Shown: positions 45,588 through 58,290, counted from the stretch's first letter. The stretch is 64,000 nucleotides of DNA from Excoecaria cochinchinensis (GCA_947683425.1 CANTUQ010000112.1:10927501-10991500); one strand, 5' to 3'. A program made the numbers and translations. The notes: generated by a model not told the origin, from the sequence alone.

Positions 45588-46265
45588 CTGAAAATAAGGT
45601 AGTTAGTTTGGTATCATAGTCATAAACGGACTTCACTCAGCAAATAATAGCAAAAATTTAGGCAGCATTTCGGTGGGGACATGTCTAAACCGAAAAAATT
45701 CAAAAAATTTAGGCAGCACCCTTGCAAGGGTGTGCCCAACCTCCTGCATAAGAAAACAAAAAAGAAGGGACAGGCCTCAGGCCCCAGGCAATAGCGCAAC
45801 ATATACAATGCAATATATTCATATTTACTAAAAAAAAATGCGGGCAGCACCCCGACAAGGGTGTGCCCAACTTCCTGCATGAGAAAACAGAAAAAAGAAG
45901 GGACAGGCCTCAGGCCCCCAGTAACAGTGCAACATACCCACATTTGCTTTACTTTCTAATTCTTTAGTATTGGTTCCGAAGTACATATATTCCTAAGGCC
46001 ATGCTTGAACATCTAAAAAAAACTCAATAACTAAAAATATGCACCTATCATTATTTGTCCTCCAAAATATTCATGCACTTTATAACAGCATATAACTTAC
46101 TCTATGTGTTAATTCAAGTGCTTAAAGCATTAAAAAAAACTATGGCATTTCAAATTGTACTGCAACAATTAGCTTAATTATACTAATCCAAAAATAAAAT
46201 AAAATAAAATTACTCATCATAAAATAAAATAAATAATAAATAAAAACTAGAAGAATTTTACTAAC
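45588..46265 (-). other. probable leader intron of the gag-like ORF, element D
   Basis: On the minus strand the donor is TTCCAG|GTTAGTAAAATT (46265) and the acceptor TTATTTTCAG|GATG (45588). Length 678 nt against 660 in E. It contains the repeat at 45656-45955. Confidence 0.55.
45656..45955 (-). repeat. 131-bp tandem repeat in the leader intron, element D
   Basis: Two full units and a part; GGCAGCACC at 45712 and 45843. It matches the 121-bp repeat of E. Confidence 0.75.
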
Positions 46266-46420
46266 CTGGAAGTTGAGAATCAATGAAGAGGGAAGAATAA
46301 AATACTGGTGCAACCGAAAGGATAAAAACAAAACAGAAACTGCAATTGAAAAAGAGGAAGGGAAGAGCGTCGGTAAACAAGAGTAAAGGAAGAAAGTGAT
46401 TGTCCGTTAGTACCTGCATC

Positions 46421-46634
46421 CTTATATAGGATTTGAGTACCGACGGGCTATACGTCCAGACAGCGACAGACGAGAATGCCGTCCGTCTCTCCGGATATCG
46501 CTTTTAACCCTCATTAGTTACCTAATCAATGCTTGTGATATGCACGATGCACGACCGCCAAGTGGACAATTACGGACGGGATCACCGTCTGAGATAGGGA
46601 CAGGATATCCGTCGGCTTATCAACCCTATAAAAT
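46421..46634. promoter_or_regulatory. divergent promoter of element D with two TATA boxes
   Basis: TATATAAG on the minus strand (46421-46428) faces the gag-like ORF; TATAAAAT on the plus strand (46627-46634) faces the antisense gene, 126 bp before its ATG. About 200 bp separate them, as in E. GACGGG and related motifs occur near 46440, 46480, 46575 and 46605. Confidence 0.7.
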
Positions 46635-46759
46635 TTACCTTTTTCTTGGACTTCGTGCCTCTTCTCCCATTTCAGCTTCATACTAGTCTCTTTTCTCCAC
46701 TTTTTTTCCCTTTTTCCTTCTTTATTTCCTTTAGTGACTTCGGTTCTAGCCATTGAGAA

Positions 46760-48108
46760 ATGAATTCTCCTCTTCTTCCCAAAATGCACCATATCTTAGA
46801 CAATGCTCAAACCTGGGAAAATAGCACCCTTGCCCCCCTTTCTGGGCTGAGATTTTTACGAAGAGTCCAGATAAACCAAAACCTTTTTTTAGCTGCAAGT
46901 CGCTACTGGGACCCTCGCTTTCACATTTTTAGGTTCACCTACAGGGAATGTGCCCCCTGCTTGAGGAATTTGCTGCTATCATCGGGAGCTGGTACCCTCC
47001 TAGTGCTTTGCCCTGCGTTCCTCGCTGTGGTTTGGTTCAAACTCGGGATATTGCTCTGTCCTTAAGTATATCTCCTTCTGATGCTGCTCTTCTAGTTCCT
47101 CAGGGCCCAGTATTTGCCTTAGATCCTCTAATTGAAGCACTGGATGAATTCTCCCACCTTCCTTCATACAGCGTAAGCATCATCTTCCTTTTCTACCTAA
47201 TGAAGTATCTGGTGGTGACTTCAGAGGAGCTGCTCGGAGACCCTCGTCTGTCTTGGATTTTGGACGATTTTCACCACGGGCTGAGCCCTTTTCCACTTAT
47301 TCTAGCCGAGACCATCTTGGGTTTGGATTCTGTCAGTGCCGGGCCTGCTACTTCATTATCTGGGAGCACCTTATTACTCCAGGTACGTCATTGTTTTAAA
47401 AGGTAGTGTGTCCCTTGTGGATTTTCACACCAGCCTTTCTTAGCGGGAAGTGCGTCCTTTCGGATTTTCACACAACCCTATGCCTAACTTTTCCCTGAAA
47501 TAAATCCAGCTTACTCCAGCAGCTTTTCTTTGCCTTTTATCTTATTTTCTTTGGCTTTTATTTTTCCTTGTTTTTTTCTTCCAGATTTGGTTGCAAGAGA
47601 AATTGAAACTGCTGTTAGAGCCACCTCCTAGGGTCATTAGTCAGTACTCTGCGAAGCATTTTCTCCCTCGCCGGTGTTTGTACCTGCCTGAGACCCCTGA
47701 CGAAGGCATTATCAGATTCAGTGAGATATCAGATGAGGATATTAGCTTCATGCATGCTTGGCTTTCCTTATCCAGTACCGTTATTGATGGGTCTTCAGGA
47801 TGCGTTCCCCTATGCGGGATTCGTGAGGCAACCTTTTACATCACGGCCCGCTGCTCTCGTCAACTTGGGATGACTCAGGATGTGGTGAGACTCCCTCTAT
47901 CGTTTCGAGGTGGAGTCCTTTCGGCGGCTTTTGCCTCCCGCTATCATGAGCTCTGGAGTCAACTTCACTGAAGACTATCATACCTCCCTTTGGGAACCAC
48001 TCTGACACTTCCACCAGCGCATATAAGAGGTGGATACTTAGCCTGTCATCTGATAACCGAACACAGCAACTGAGGCATTTGGTTAGCGAGAGTAGTAGTA
48101 GGGCATAG
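46760..48108 (+). pseudogene. antisense two-exon gene of element D (plant-mobile-domain/DUF7745-like), disabled
   Basis: Exon 1 is 46760-47382 and exon 2 is 47585-48108, with a GT-AG intron of 202 bp between them. It carries the same motif as in E: SRYWDPRFHIFRF, then EEFAAIIGSW. A one-base deletion near 46947 shifts the frame inside exon 1, and two small indels relative to E lie near 47920 and 47968. The stops that break E (9387 and 8339) are CGA codons here, so each copy is broken at different places. The shared intron and end support a once-functional gene. Function unknown; the domain call is tentative. Confidence 0.7.
47383..47584 (+). other. intron of the antisense gene, element D
   Basis: CTCCAG|GTACGTC opens it and TTTTCTTCCAG|ATTTGG closes it after a long T-rich tract. 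Splicing keeps the frame (LLLQ|IWLQEKLKL). Confidence 0.78.
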
Positions 48109-48494
48109 TTTAGTTTTACATGCCTTTTGAGCAATATGTTTCTTTTTTTTAAAGCAGAATTTGACAATAATATAAATTAATAAGTCAAGTCTTATTTTAT
48201 TTCACAAAATTGTGTACATTTCAGTACGATTTCAGAACACATGATCACTTTTGACACTAATTCAATTGTGCAAGACCACATTCATTCATGGAACCGAATC
48301 CTGACAGCATCAAACTCCTATCCCTAATCAGCCCTCTCGGGTTTTCATGATTGGATATTTTCTCTCAAGCCTTTAAATTTTTCCCAGGATGCCTTTTTTC
48401 GGTTTTCACCCTGACAGCCCAATTTTAGCAAGGCCGCCTTTTTTTGGTTTTTGACCCACGGGGCTCTCATTCTCTTCTTTTGATTTTGTAGCGT
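48109..48494 (-). other. post-pol spacer of element D
   Basis: It contains the complement of the E-type A-rich repeat (TTTTTTCGGTTTTCACC and TTTTTTTGGTTTTTGACC near 48387 and 48440). No gene seen. Confidence 0.5.
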
Positions 48495-51400
48495 TTAGCC
48501 ATAGAACCGTTTGAGTCTATCAATATTGACCGGTTCTTTGAATTCGTTGCCATCGCTATCCGACAAAATCGCATCTTCTTTTGACAGCAGCTTCTTGAGG
48601 ATAAATGGGCCTTCCTACGTAGGTCTGAACTTCCCTCTAATATCCGGTGCTCCTAGTCTCATCTGTTTGAATACCAAATCCCCCTCCTTCAACGGATGTT
48701 TCTTAACTTTCTTTCTAAAAGACCTAGCGAGTCTCTTTTGATAGATCTGGTTGTGATAGTAGGCTTTCAACCTATTCTCATCCAACATGTTCAAGCGTTA
48801 CAACCGCTATTGCGCCCATTCGGCCTCCAAAATTTTTGCTTCCATTATCACTCTTAGTGACTTAAGTTTGACCTCGACCGGCAATACTGCCTCCGTCCCA
48901 TATACCAAAGAATAAGGAGTGGCTCCCGTTGAAGTTCTGATGGTTGTTCTGTAATCCCATAGTGCAAAAGGTAACTTTTCTGCCCAATCTTTATAATTCT
49001 GGACCATTTGGCTAGGATCCTCTTGACATTCTTGTTGGCGGCTTCAACTGCCCCGTTAGCTTGAGGACGATACGGAGAAGACTTGTGGAGCTCAATACCA
49101 TACTTTTTGAGTAACTTCTTCGTCTCGGCCATGAACTGGACCCCGTTGTCAGATACTACATGATATGAAAGGCCATACCTGCATATCAAGTTGTTCTCTA
49201 TGAATTTCACCATATCTCGAGCATCCACTTTCTTGAAAGACTTAGCTTCTACCCACTTGTTGAAGTAGTCGATGGCGACGATGATGTATCTATGCCCATT
49301 GGAGGCCGTGGGGTGTATTTCCCCAATAATATCAATCCCCCAAGCTGCGAATGGCCAAGGTGACGTTAGATTATGTAATTTCGAAACGGGCAGGTGCCTT
49401 AAATCTGCATACTGCCGGCATAACTGACTCTGCTTAACATACTTCGAGCAATCATTATCCATGGTGAGCCAGAAGAATCCTTGTCTCATAATCTTTTTGG
49501 CTAATGTCAAGCCGTTCATATGGGCCCCGCATACTCTGGCATGTGCTTCTTCCATCACCCTCTTAGCCTCTTTCTCATCCAAACACCTCAACTGGATACC
49601 ATCCGCCTGCCATTTGTACAATGCTCCATTTACACAGATGAACTGGGTAGATAGTTTGCGAATCATTCTCTGATCTTTCTCAGTAGCTTCCTACGGAAAC
49701 GTCATATTCTCCAGATAGTTCTTGATATCATAATACCACGGCTTCCCATCCGCTACTTCTATCTCCATGACTGATTTAGATTCGAAGCTAGGTCTCTCAG
49801 AGCTAGAAATTAAAACTGGCCTCATAACCACCCCTTCAGGATTGTCACACACTTCAAATTGACTGCTAAGTTCTCTCAAGTGCTTGATGTATGGCATTAG
49901 CCTCTCCTCTTTAACGGCCCATTCTCCTCGAATTTGATTGATCACCAGGGAGGAATCACCAAACACTTTCACGTTTTTTGCTCTTGAGGCTACCAACGCC
50001 TCTAACCCAAATGCACACGCTTCATACTCAACTTCATTATTAGTAGCTTTGAACCTCAATTTCTTGGCCAAAGGGAGCTTCTCATCATCCGGGGTTATTA
50101 AAATGACCCCTACTCCTGCCCCCTTGTTGTTCACGGCTCCGTCGAAGTGCAATTGCCAACCTTGGGCTCCGATAGCTGTCACATCCTCATCTGGAAAGTT
50201 AAACTCGTATGACTCTCCTTGAATTGGGTGTTCTGCCAGGAATTCAGCCACTGCACGCCTTTTGATAGTTTTTCGAGTAATATACTCTACATCGAATTCT
50301 TGTAGCAACAACAACCACCTACCCATTTTCCCGAGTAAAGAGGGGGCTTCCTGTAAGTACCTTAAAGGATTCTGCTTAGCTACTGCCTGTACCTTATAGG
50401 CGTGAAAGTAATGCCTTAATTTCTTAGAAGCCCATATTATCGTAAGGCAAATCTTCTCTACTTCTTTATACTTAACCTCATAGGCTAGGAACTTCTTGCT
50501 AGGGTAGTAAACAGCAAACTCCACTCCAAATTCATTCTATTGGACCATCATGGCACCTACAGAACTGTCCTCTATGGCCAGGTATAGAATTAGGGGTTTG
50601 ATTGGCTGCGGAGGCCTCAACACCGGTGGATTCAGCAGATACTCTCTGACAGTATCAAAAGCCTTTTGACAACTTTCGTTCCACACTACTGGCTGGTCTT
50701 TTCTAAGTAGTTTGAAGATCAGTTCGCAGATTGAAGTAAGCTTAGCAATAAACCTACTGATGTACTGCAACTTACCAAGAAAGCTTCTCACGTCCTTCTC
50801 CTTCTGCGGTATTGGCATTTCTCTGATTGCCTTAACCTTGTCCGAGTCAATCTCAATGCCCCTCTGGCTAACCACGTGTCTTAGGAGCTTCCCTGAGGTA
50901 ACACCAAAGATACATTTCTTAGGATTTAACCGCAGATTATACTTGTCTATCCTTAAGAAAAACTTTTCCAGGGCTTCAAAATGACCTTCTCTAGTGGCTG
51001 ACTTGATCATCATGTCGTCCACGTATACCTCCACTTCTTTATGGATCAAGTCATTCAAGATTTTTTTTGCCATCCTCTGATAAGTGGCTCCTGCATTTTT
51101 CAGGCCAAAAGGCATTACTCGATAAGCATAGGTTCCCTATTCCGTGATGAATGTCGTCTTAATTCGATCAATTATTTTATTGAGAATTTGATTGTAGCCC
51201 GCATAACCATCTCCAAAGCTATACATCTCACAAGCAACGGTGCTGTCTATCAGTACATCTATATGGGGCAATGGAAAGTCATCTTTTGGACAGGCCTTAT
51301 TCAAGTCCCGATAATCTATGCATACCCTTACCTTGCCATGCTTTTTGGCTGCGGGTACAACATTGGCCAACCAAGTTGGATACTGCACCTCAACCAGAAA

Positions 51401-52179
51401 TTTGGCTTTGACTTGCTGGTGAATCTCCTCTTTCACTTTATCTGCCCATTCTGGCCTAAGCCTTCCCAGTTTTTGCTTAACAGGTTTATGGTCCGGATAT
51501 ATAGGAACAGCATGCTCTACGACTTCTCGATCAATTCCTCGCATATCTTCGTAGGTCCAGGCAAAGACTTTTTCATATTTTTTCATGATTCTCTCAAATT
51601 TTTCTCGCTCTTCAGGAGTTATATTTGATGCTATCAAAATTTCTTTTGGATTCTCTATGGTTCCAAGATTAAATGGAGTAGCATCAATTGAATCAATATC
51701 AAATATGGATGGATAATGATCATGATCATGCATAGTGAAATCATCGGAAACATCACACAAGTAAGCAAAATCATTTAATTTATTAATAAGATTGAAATTG
51801 TCATTAACATCATTGAAAAGTTCTGGAGCAAAAAGAAAATCAAAACTATTCTCCTCTTCCTCCTCTGCTGGCGTATCTGCAGTGGTTAATGGTCCTGCAT
51901 CACTTCGGCTCTTTGGAGGCTCCCCAATCAACTCATGCATGGCTTCTTCTACCTTTGCTTTCCCCTTCAACTTGGTGGCTACCATCTTCTCAGTCATTAC
52001 TTCTTCAGGCATCTCACGGCCCCAAATTGTCCTACTGGTCATGATTTCTTCATCCCAAAAGTCCTCTGCTGGCTTAATTGATCCAATGTCCCAGTTATAG
52101 ACATCATTGAAAACCTCGAACCCTGGTACAATTCTTCCATCCAGCCATTATGGTTTATCTTTCCCAGTGGAGTTACCAC
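48495..52179 (-). pseudogene. pol: Tat-type pol remnant of element D
   Basis: Same domain order as in E: a linker (VFNDVYNWDIG), RT (YVDD near 51020), RNase H (about 50750-50290), archaeal-type RNase H (LHFDGAVNNKGAGVG, about 50150-49830) and integrase (zinc finger about 49560-49390; GIDIIGEIHPTASNG; SDNGVQF near 49155; NGAVEAANKNVK near 49045), ending FYG-stop at 48495-48497. Lesions: TAG stops near 51135, 50535 and 49692 and a frameshift near 49010. The region upstream of the linker is deleted to the LTR border. D keeps arginine, tryptophan or glutamine codons at several places where E has stops, and the reverse. Confidence 0.9.
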
Positions 52180-53871
52180 TGTGACGCGCGCCGAACCCCG
52201 TGGCCTCCCGAAAGCCCGATTTAGGGCGATCAGGATGGGATTCATTAAAGCTTATATGCATTTAATTAAGGCACGATCATTCACATCAAAAGCAATAGGT
52301 GAAGCATTATTAAATAAACATTCTCAAAAATAAATTACAATAATACTAGGGGCAGAATACAACCCCCATTATAAAATCAATTTGTAGATCATACAAAAAT
52401 CGGGATATTCATTGGAGTGAGGACATTGGTCCTGACATGCATATTTATTACACACTGATTTTTAAGAAGTGTCAATTTTGTTGGTTAAAAACAGGATATT
52501 GGTTCATAGCTTTCGAGAAAATCCCAAATTAATTACTATAAAATATTTGGCCCTTTTCACTTTATCGACATTGAAATAATCTTAATAACATGAATAACAA
52601 GCAAGGGTGAAGAAAGAACCCGAATGGAAATCCTCTGATTGGCTCGACCATCATCATTTACAACTCCAATTCCAAATGGTCAGAAAATAGCTCATAGGAA
52701 TAAACATGTCAGTGTCAAAATTGATGAATAAAATAAAGAAAGGAAAATAATAGGAAACTTTACAAGAAATAAGTTAAAAGATAAAAAAAAGAAAAAAATG
52801 AAAACAATTAATATAAGTTAATTAAATCACACCAGTACTAATCCAGAATGTTTACCCTCGGATTTTACCTTTTTGGGTGAAAATGGTTTCAGTCCCGGCA
52901 TGCTCCATAAGGTTCAAATAAAAATAGATCAAAGTAAGAAAATTTGTATTTTCCCTTCTTGAAAATTTAATAGTGATCGAATGTTTGAATTAGCTGTATT
53001 GAGGGAAACAAATGAATTTCGTTACCTCAAATTGGCTTAATTCACAAGAAGAATTTGAGTAAATCAATTAATTGGAAGAATTTTTGTCAAATAAAATTCT
53101 GAAAATAAATAGAGACTTTTCAGATTTTTGGCAAATTGCTCCAAAAAAAAAACCCTTTCTAAAAACGATATCAATCTCAAAAAAATGGTTAATTTCCTCC
53201 ACAAAAAATTTGTCAAATTTTCTAACCCAAAAATTTCCTCAATTTTTCTAACCCCAAAATTTCCTCAATTTTTCTAACCCCAAATAATGAATTCTACTTC
53301 CCAATTTATAGAATTTTTGGAGATAAAAAATAGGATAAGATCAGTTTAAAGTTTGAATTTTAAAAAGAGTTTAAAATTCAAACTTTAACTAAATCTCAAC
53401 CAACATTTGAAGGATAGGAGATAAAATTTTATCAAATCCGACAATAACTGATCAGATCACTACCGACGAGCATCCTTGCCACTACCAACGGGCATCCCTA
53501 CTAAGGGCACGCGTGGAAATGTGGATACAGACGGGCCGTAACGCGGGACCAGGGACGGGCGTCCCTACTCAGACACATGTCCGTCCCTAGCTACAGACGA
53601 GCCATCCCTACTACGAATAGAGACGGGGATCACTCCAAGTAGGGACGGGCATCCCTACTCAGACGGCCATCCAGTCTGTGGAGCAAAACTTCCAATTTCA
53701 AGTAAAATTTCCCAAACTTTTTCCAAGCCTCACGCTATATAGAAAAAGATTTTAATCCTTGTGAAACCGAAAGACGAAAACCTCTGAATTCCATCCATTT
53801 ATCTGAAAACCAACATAGATCTCTTCATCGGGTAACTCTGACCTGGACCGCCTCAAGACCCGCTGTCTACA
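52180..53871 (-). mobile_element. 5' LTR of element D, 1692 bp
   Basis: Its ends on the plus strand are TGTGACGCGCGCCGAACCCC and CCCGCTGTCTACA. It is shorter than its partner by one deletion of about 340 bp after ATTCATTAAAGCTT (near 52250). GACGGG motifs lie at 53460-53670. Confidence 0.9.
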
Positions 53872-54697
53872 CATGCCTATAGAGTTCAGTTAGCTGCAGC
53901 CATGCCTATGCATTCTAGACCCTGATCAGGTCCCTATTCGGATCCTCGCGATCCCTTTTGAACTTAAATCTTATTTAAGATTCCATGCGAAAACATTTTG
54001 AAACAAAAAGAAAATAATAATTTTGATACCATTGGGTATCCATGCGTTTGGAATGAATATGTGTTACTCGCTATCCACTAGTTTAAATAAGCAAGTTTAT
54101 TGTATTCATGTGTTATAATTCAGTTCAGCATGAATGATTGTGTGATTAATGATGTTGACATCTTGAGTATGATGAATTGTTTATTAAGAATTGAATTTTA
54201 GTATGTGCCATGTATATGTGATTTGTTTCTAACGTCCACTGTGAGTGGTCATCTTCATTGGGTTTTTCCCACTAAGCGTATTCGCTTAGCACGGGTGTTT
54301 CATTCGTGCAGGTGTGGAAGTTGTTGGAGATTTTGGGTAGGGTGATCTGCTTCAGCAGGGCCAACACAACTAGGAGAGAAAGAGATTTTGTAATATAAGA
54401 TTGTACTTTTTGTATATGTGTTAGTTTAACATTATGTAATGATGACTCCTTGATGTAAGCTTTACTTTTTGTATTCTAATATGTAAAGGCTATATTGTAA
54501 ATTAATAAAATACCGTACTTTTGTTTTCAGCCTCCGTCCCTTGCTATTTTAAGAAATTTTATTTTTGCTCTATTTTAATGAATGATTCGTAACTTTGTTT
54601 GCTTTGTATAAGGTTTTACGTGACAACGCTCATCTATCGGGGTCCTTCTTCCTCCTCGAGAGAGGAAGCTCCCTGCATATAGATAAGGGGTGTTACA
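53872..54697 (+). mobile_element. 3' LTR of F, third segment (end)
   Basis: It continues F's LTR after D (CATGCCTATAGAG) with GGACC..GGTCC-type and GGATC-CTCGC-GATCC stems (near 53918 and 53940), GATACC-ATTG-GGTATC (54025-54040), CCACT-GTG-AGTGG (near 54237) and CTAAGCG-TATT-CGCTTAG (54272-54289), and ends GGGGTGTTACA. Removing both insertions and their duplications, the F LTR is about 2.3 kb. CTTAA (54698-54702) would be its target duplication. Confidence 0.85.
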
Positions 54698-54761
54698 CTT
54701 AAACATTATCCTTTTTCATTAGATATTTACTTACTCCTTTTGTTTTGTTATTTAATTTCAT

Positions 54762-55340
<579 letters not shown>

Positions 55341-55942
55341 GATCTTTGCATGACTAATTTTCAATTCCCTTCGCATGTGAGCTTGTTTGTGTATTAAATT
55401 AATGTACTCAATTTAACCCATTTTATGCACGTTAACCATGTTTCATATTTCTCTTATCTTTATGTTTATGTGGTTAATTTTAGAATGATTACTAATATTT
55501 TTATTGTTATTTTTTTATTGTGGGTAAAATGTGACGTTGCTTGTTTGAGCATCGTCGTTACTAAACGGAGGGGTCACGACGCGTAGGAAACCTTTCTCGA
55601 TGAGATCTTACCTGCTTGTTTATGTGATTGTGTTTTGTTCGTAAATAAAAATGGTTTTATTTATACGCGTGTTGGATAAAAAATCAAAAAAATTTTGTTA
55701 TAATCAAATTAGGATTTTAGTAAGAAAATTGGGACCAATGTCCTTCATCTTAGCCACGGAAAGCAAAATGTCATGAGTAAAATGAAGAGTTAAGTTTTCT
55801 AAAAATGGGATTACTCATCCTAGTTTTCAATTCAACAATCAAAATGACTTTTCGATCCCTCTTTAAGTGAGCATGAGGGAATCAATGTTCCCAAACCAAA
55901 TAAATATCTCGATTTATGTATGTTATTTCTCTTGATTGATTT
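55341..55942. other. unassigned AT-rich stretch, perhaps a Tat-type LTR remnant
   Basis: No gene is seen. GGGACCAATGTCC near 55730 resembles the GGACCAATGTCC palindrome of the E and D LTRs, and the T-rich sequence before the microsatellite is like 14750-14870. The match is short, so the call is weak. Confidence 0.3.
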
Positions 55943-57237
55943 TGTAACACCCCCTACCCATACGTAGGCAAACCCATCCGGATTGGAGTGAGATGCCATA
56001 GGAGCAGGGGTGTCACACCAACAGATTGATACAAAGCAAACGTTCATACATATAAATATACGGAAATACAGCGGAAATTAAAACTTTTGAGAAACATCAA
56101 CATGATCATGCATTAATATAATAACATTCATTACAATAATGTTCTGATCAAATGCCAATACAAAATAATTACATATCCAAAATATACAAACGAAAGCTTA
56201 CAAAAAAATGTTGATACAATGAGAATTCTGTTACAAAAGAATATCAATAGACTACAAAAAGAAAGCCCTAACACTTATCCCTCTACGTTGGCTTGGCTGG
56301 CAGCGACTCTCCCAAGCAAAAATGCCTTTCGCACCTGCACGGACAAAACACCGTGCCAAGCGATAATGCTTAGCGGGGAAACACACAACAAAAGAGTGGA
56401 CGACCGTTCACAATGGTCGTCAAAGCGTAATACATACAATATGATAAATGTGGATAATCGTATCACATATATAATCATGTTTGAGTCACATATAAATATG
56501 TATAACATTCGGAAGCTCATGTACACATATACGTTAACTGATTTCTCATACTTATCATTATACTCATTCAGATATCACATTCTTATATCGTATCGAAGCA
56601 ACGCAAAACAAATGAACACCTACTAACTCACAATAGTGGATAACGAGTAAACAGTGACGGTACCTTACGGGTACGAATCGAACGGTGACGGTACCTTACA
56701 GCTATGAATCGAACACCATTTTAATTTATCACATTCAAAACATTTTTACAGAGGGGACCTTAAATAAAATCCAAACTTTTCGGTGATAGCGAGGATCCAA
56801 ACGGAGACCTGATCGGGGTCCAAATGGAATGGAGGGCTGCAGCTAAGGCACCCTATTAGGCATGCCTAACTATCCGTTAGACTGACTCTTGCAGGTCATG
56901 CATAATACAAATCATGCTCCAAAGTGAAACATATAATTTATCATACCGAAATCATAATAGTGCACATGTATGAACATAATTATTCCCATATAGTAGTAAA
57001 AACCCAAAAACCAAGTACTATAAAAATTCATTTTGGGAGGGAAGGTAAAATCGGAAAAATAGGGCATAAAGAGGGTCACTGTCGCGATCGTGACATCCGT
57101 CTCGCTCGCGAGTGAGCGGCTCAAAAGGCTGTCGTGACCCTGCATAGGTGTACGTGCTCGCGACGGGGAGTGCCCAATGGCTTGGTAGCTGAGCGATCTA
57201 TCCTGCTCAGGACACGTGTCGCGATCCTGATAGTGGG

Positions 57238-57741
57238 CTCTACTGCACCGCTTGGCAAAACTACCCGATCGGCAGCCAAATTCGCTCGACAGCCGAGCAC
57301 CTTGTCACGCTCAAGACATGCGTCGTGATCGTGATAGTGAGCTCTGCTATGATCAGCTCAGCTGCCCACCTCCACTCGGTCACGCACAGGAGCTGGCTTC
57401 ATCGAGCCCTATTACGATGTCGCGATAATGTCGAGATCGCGATAGCGTCGGCATTTCCATTTCTTACGCATTTTTGTAGAAATAGTGGTCTCTGCTGCGC
57501 CGCTTGACAAAACTACCCTCTCCGCAGCCAAATTTGCTCGGCAGTCGAGCGCCCTGTAGCGCTCGCAACATGCGTCGTGATCGCGACAGTGAGCTCTGCT
57601 GCGATCGGCTCGGCTGCCCACCTCCACTCGGTCATGCGCTGGAGCTGGCTTCACCGAGCCCTATTGAGACATCGCGACAATGTCGCGATCATGATAGCGT
57701 CGGGATTTCCAGTTCTTACGCGTTTTTGCAGAAATTTTCCA
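57238..57741 (-). repeat. 252-bp tandem duplication in LTR G
   Basis: Unit 1 is 57238-57489 and unit 2 is 57490-57741, about 85-90% alike by eye. Each unit holds several TCGCGA palindromes, so the palindrome cluster has been doubled. Confidence 0.8.
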
Positions 57742-58225
57742 AAACCAAAGAACCCAAACCTTCAATCTCAATTACAACTCAATACAAACATCAACTTACC
57801 TCAAATCCCGCAACCCAAACATCACTAATAACATAAAATATAACATTTATGCCAAGAATTCCAATTAAATCATGCCAATAACAGCATCAATTTACAATTA
57901 AAATCTCAGCACTTTTCACTCATCAACTCAATCAATGCAAAATTGGGTTCTATAACTCACATTCAAGGCTTCATGAATCATCTAAATCAAAACCCATAAC
58001 ATATAAACCATTATAGACATCAAGAAACATCAGATTTTCTAAAAATTCAACCAAACATGCAAAACCCATAAAATGTATTAAACACAATAACTCCCAAACC
58101 TGAAATTCCTATACTCCAATTCACTTGGTGCCACTTCCTCCCACCTTCTCCTTGCCTTTAGGTTAGCGAGGAGGCTCAACTAACAACCAAACCCATAAAC
58201 CACATAAACAACAACCCTAGATCAA

Positions 58226-58290
58226 ACTCAAAATAAGAAATGGGAAAAGAAGAAGAAGAAGAAGAAGATGATGATGATGATGATGAAGGA
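58226..58290. repeat. GAA/GAT microsatellite in LTR G
   Basis: A short (GAA)n then (GAT)n run near 58246-58285. Confidence 0.8.

Larger units (their letters stand above)
40391..53871 (-). mobile_element. Element D: Tat-lineage Ty3/gypsy retrotransposon, internally deleted
   Basis: Read on the minus strand: 5' LTR (53871-52180), pol (52179-48495), antisense gene (plus strand 46760-48108), divergent promoter, gag-like ORF (45586-43507), tandem repeats and 3' LTR (42409-40391). Flanks are CATGT (40386-40390) and CATGC (53872-53876), a target duplication with one change inside F's TTAGGCATGCCTAA palindrome. Primer site, gag and protease are gone: the 5' LTR joins straight to the region between protease and RT. 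Same family as E. Confidence 0.9.

Noticed and set aside
52162..52179. Primer binding site of D (TGGTAACTCCACTGGGAA on the minus strand) right after its 5' LTR
   Set aside because: The sequence aligns with the E coding region around 3900-3920 and leads straight into the pre-RT linker, so a deletion edge is more likely than a primer site.
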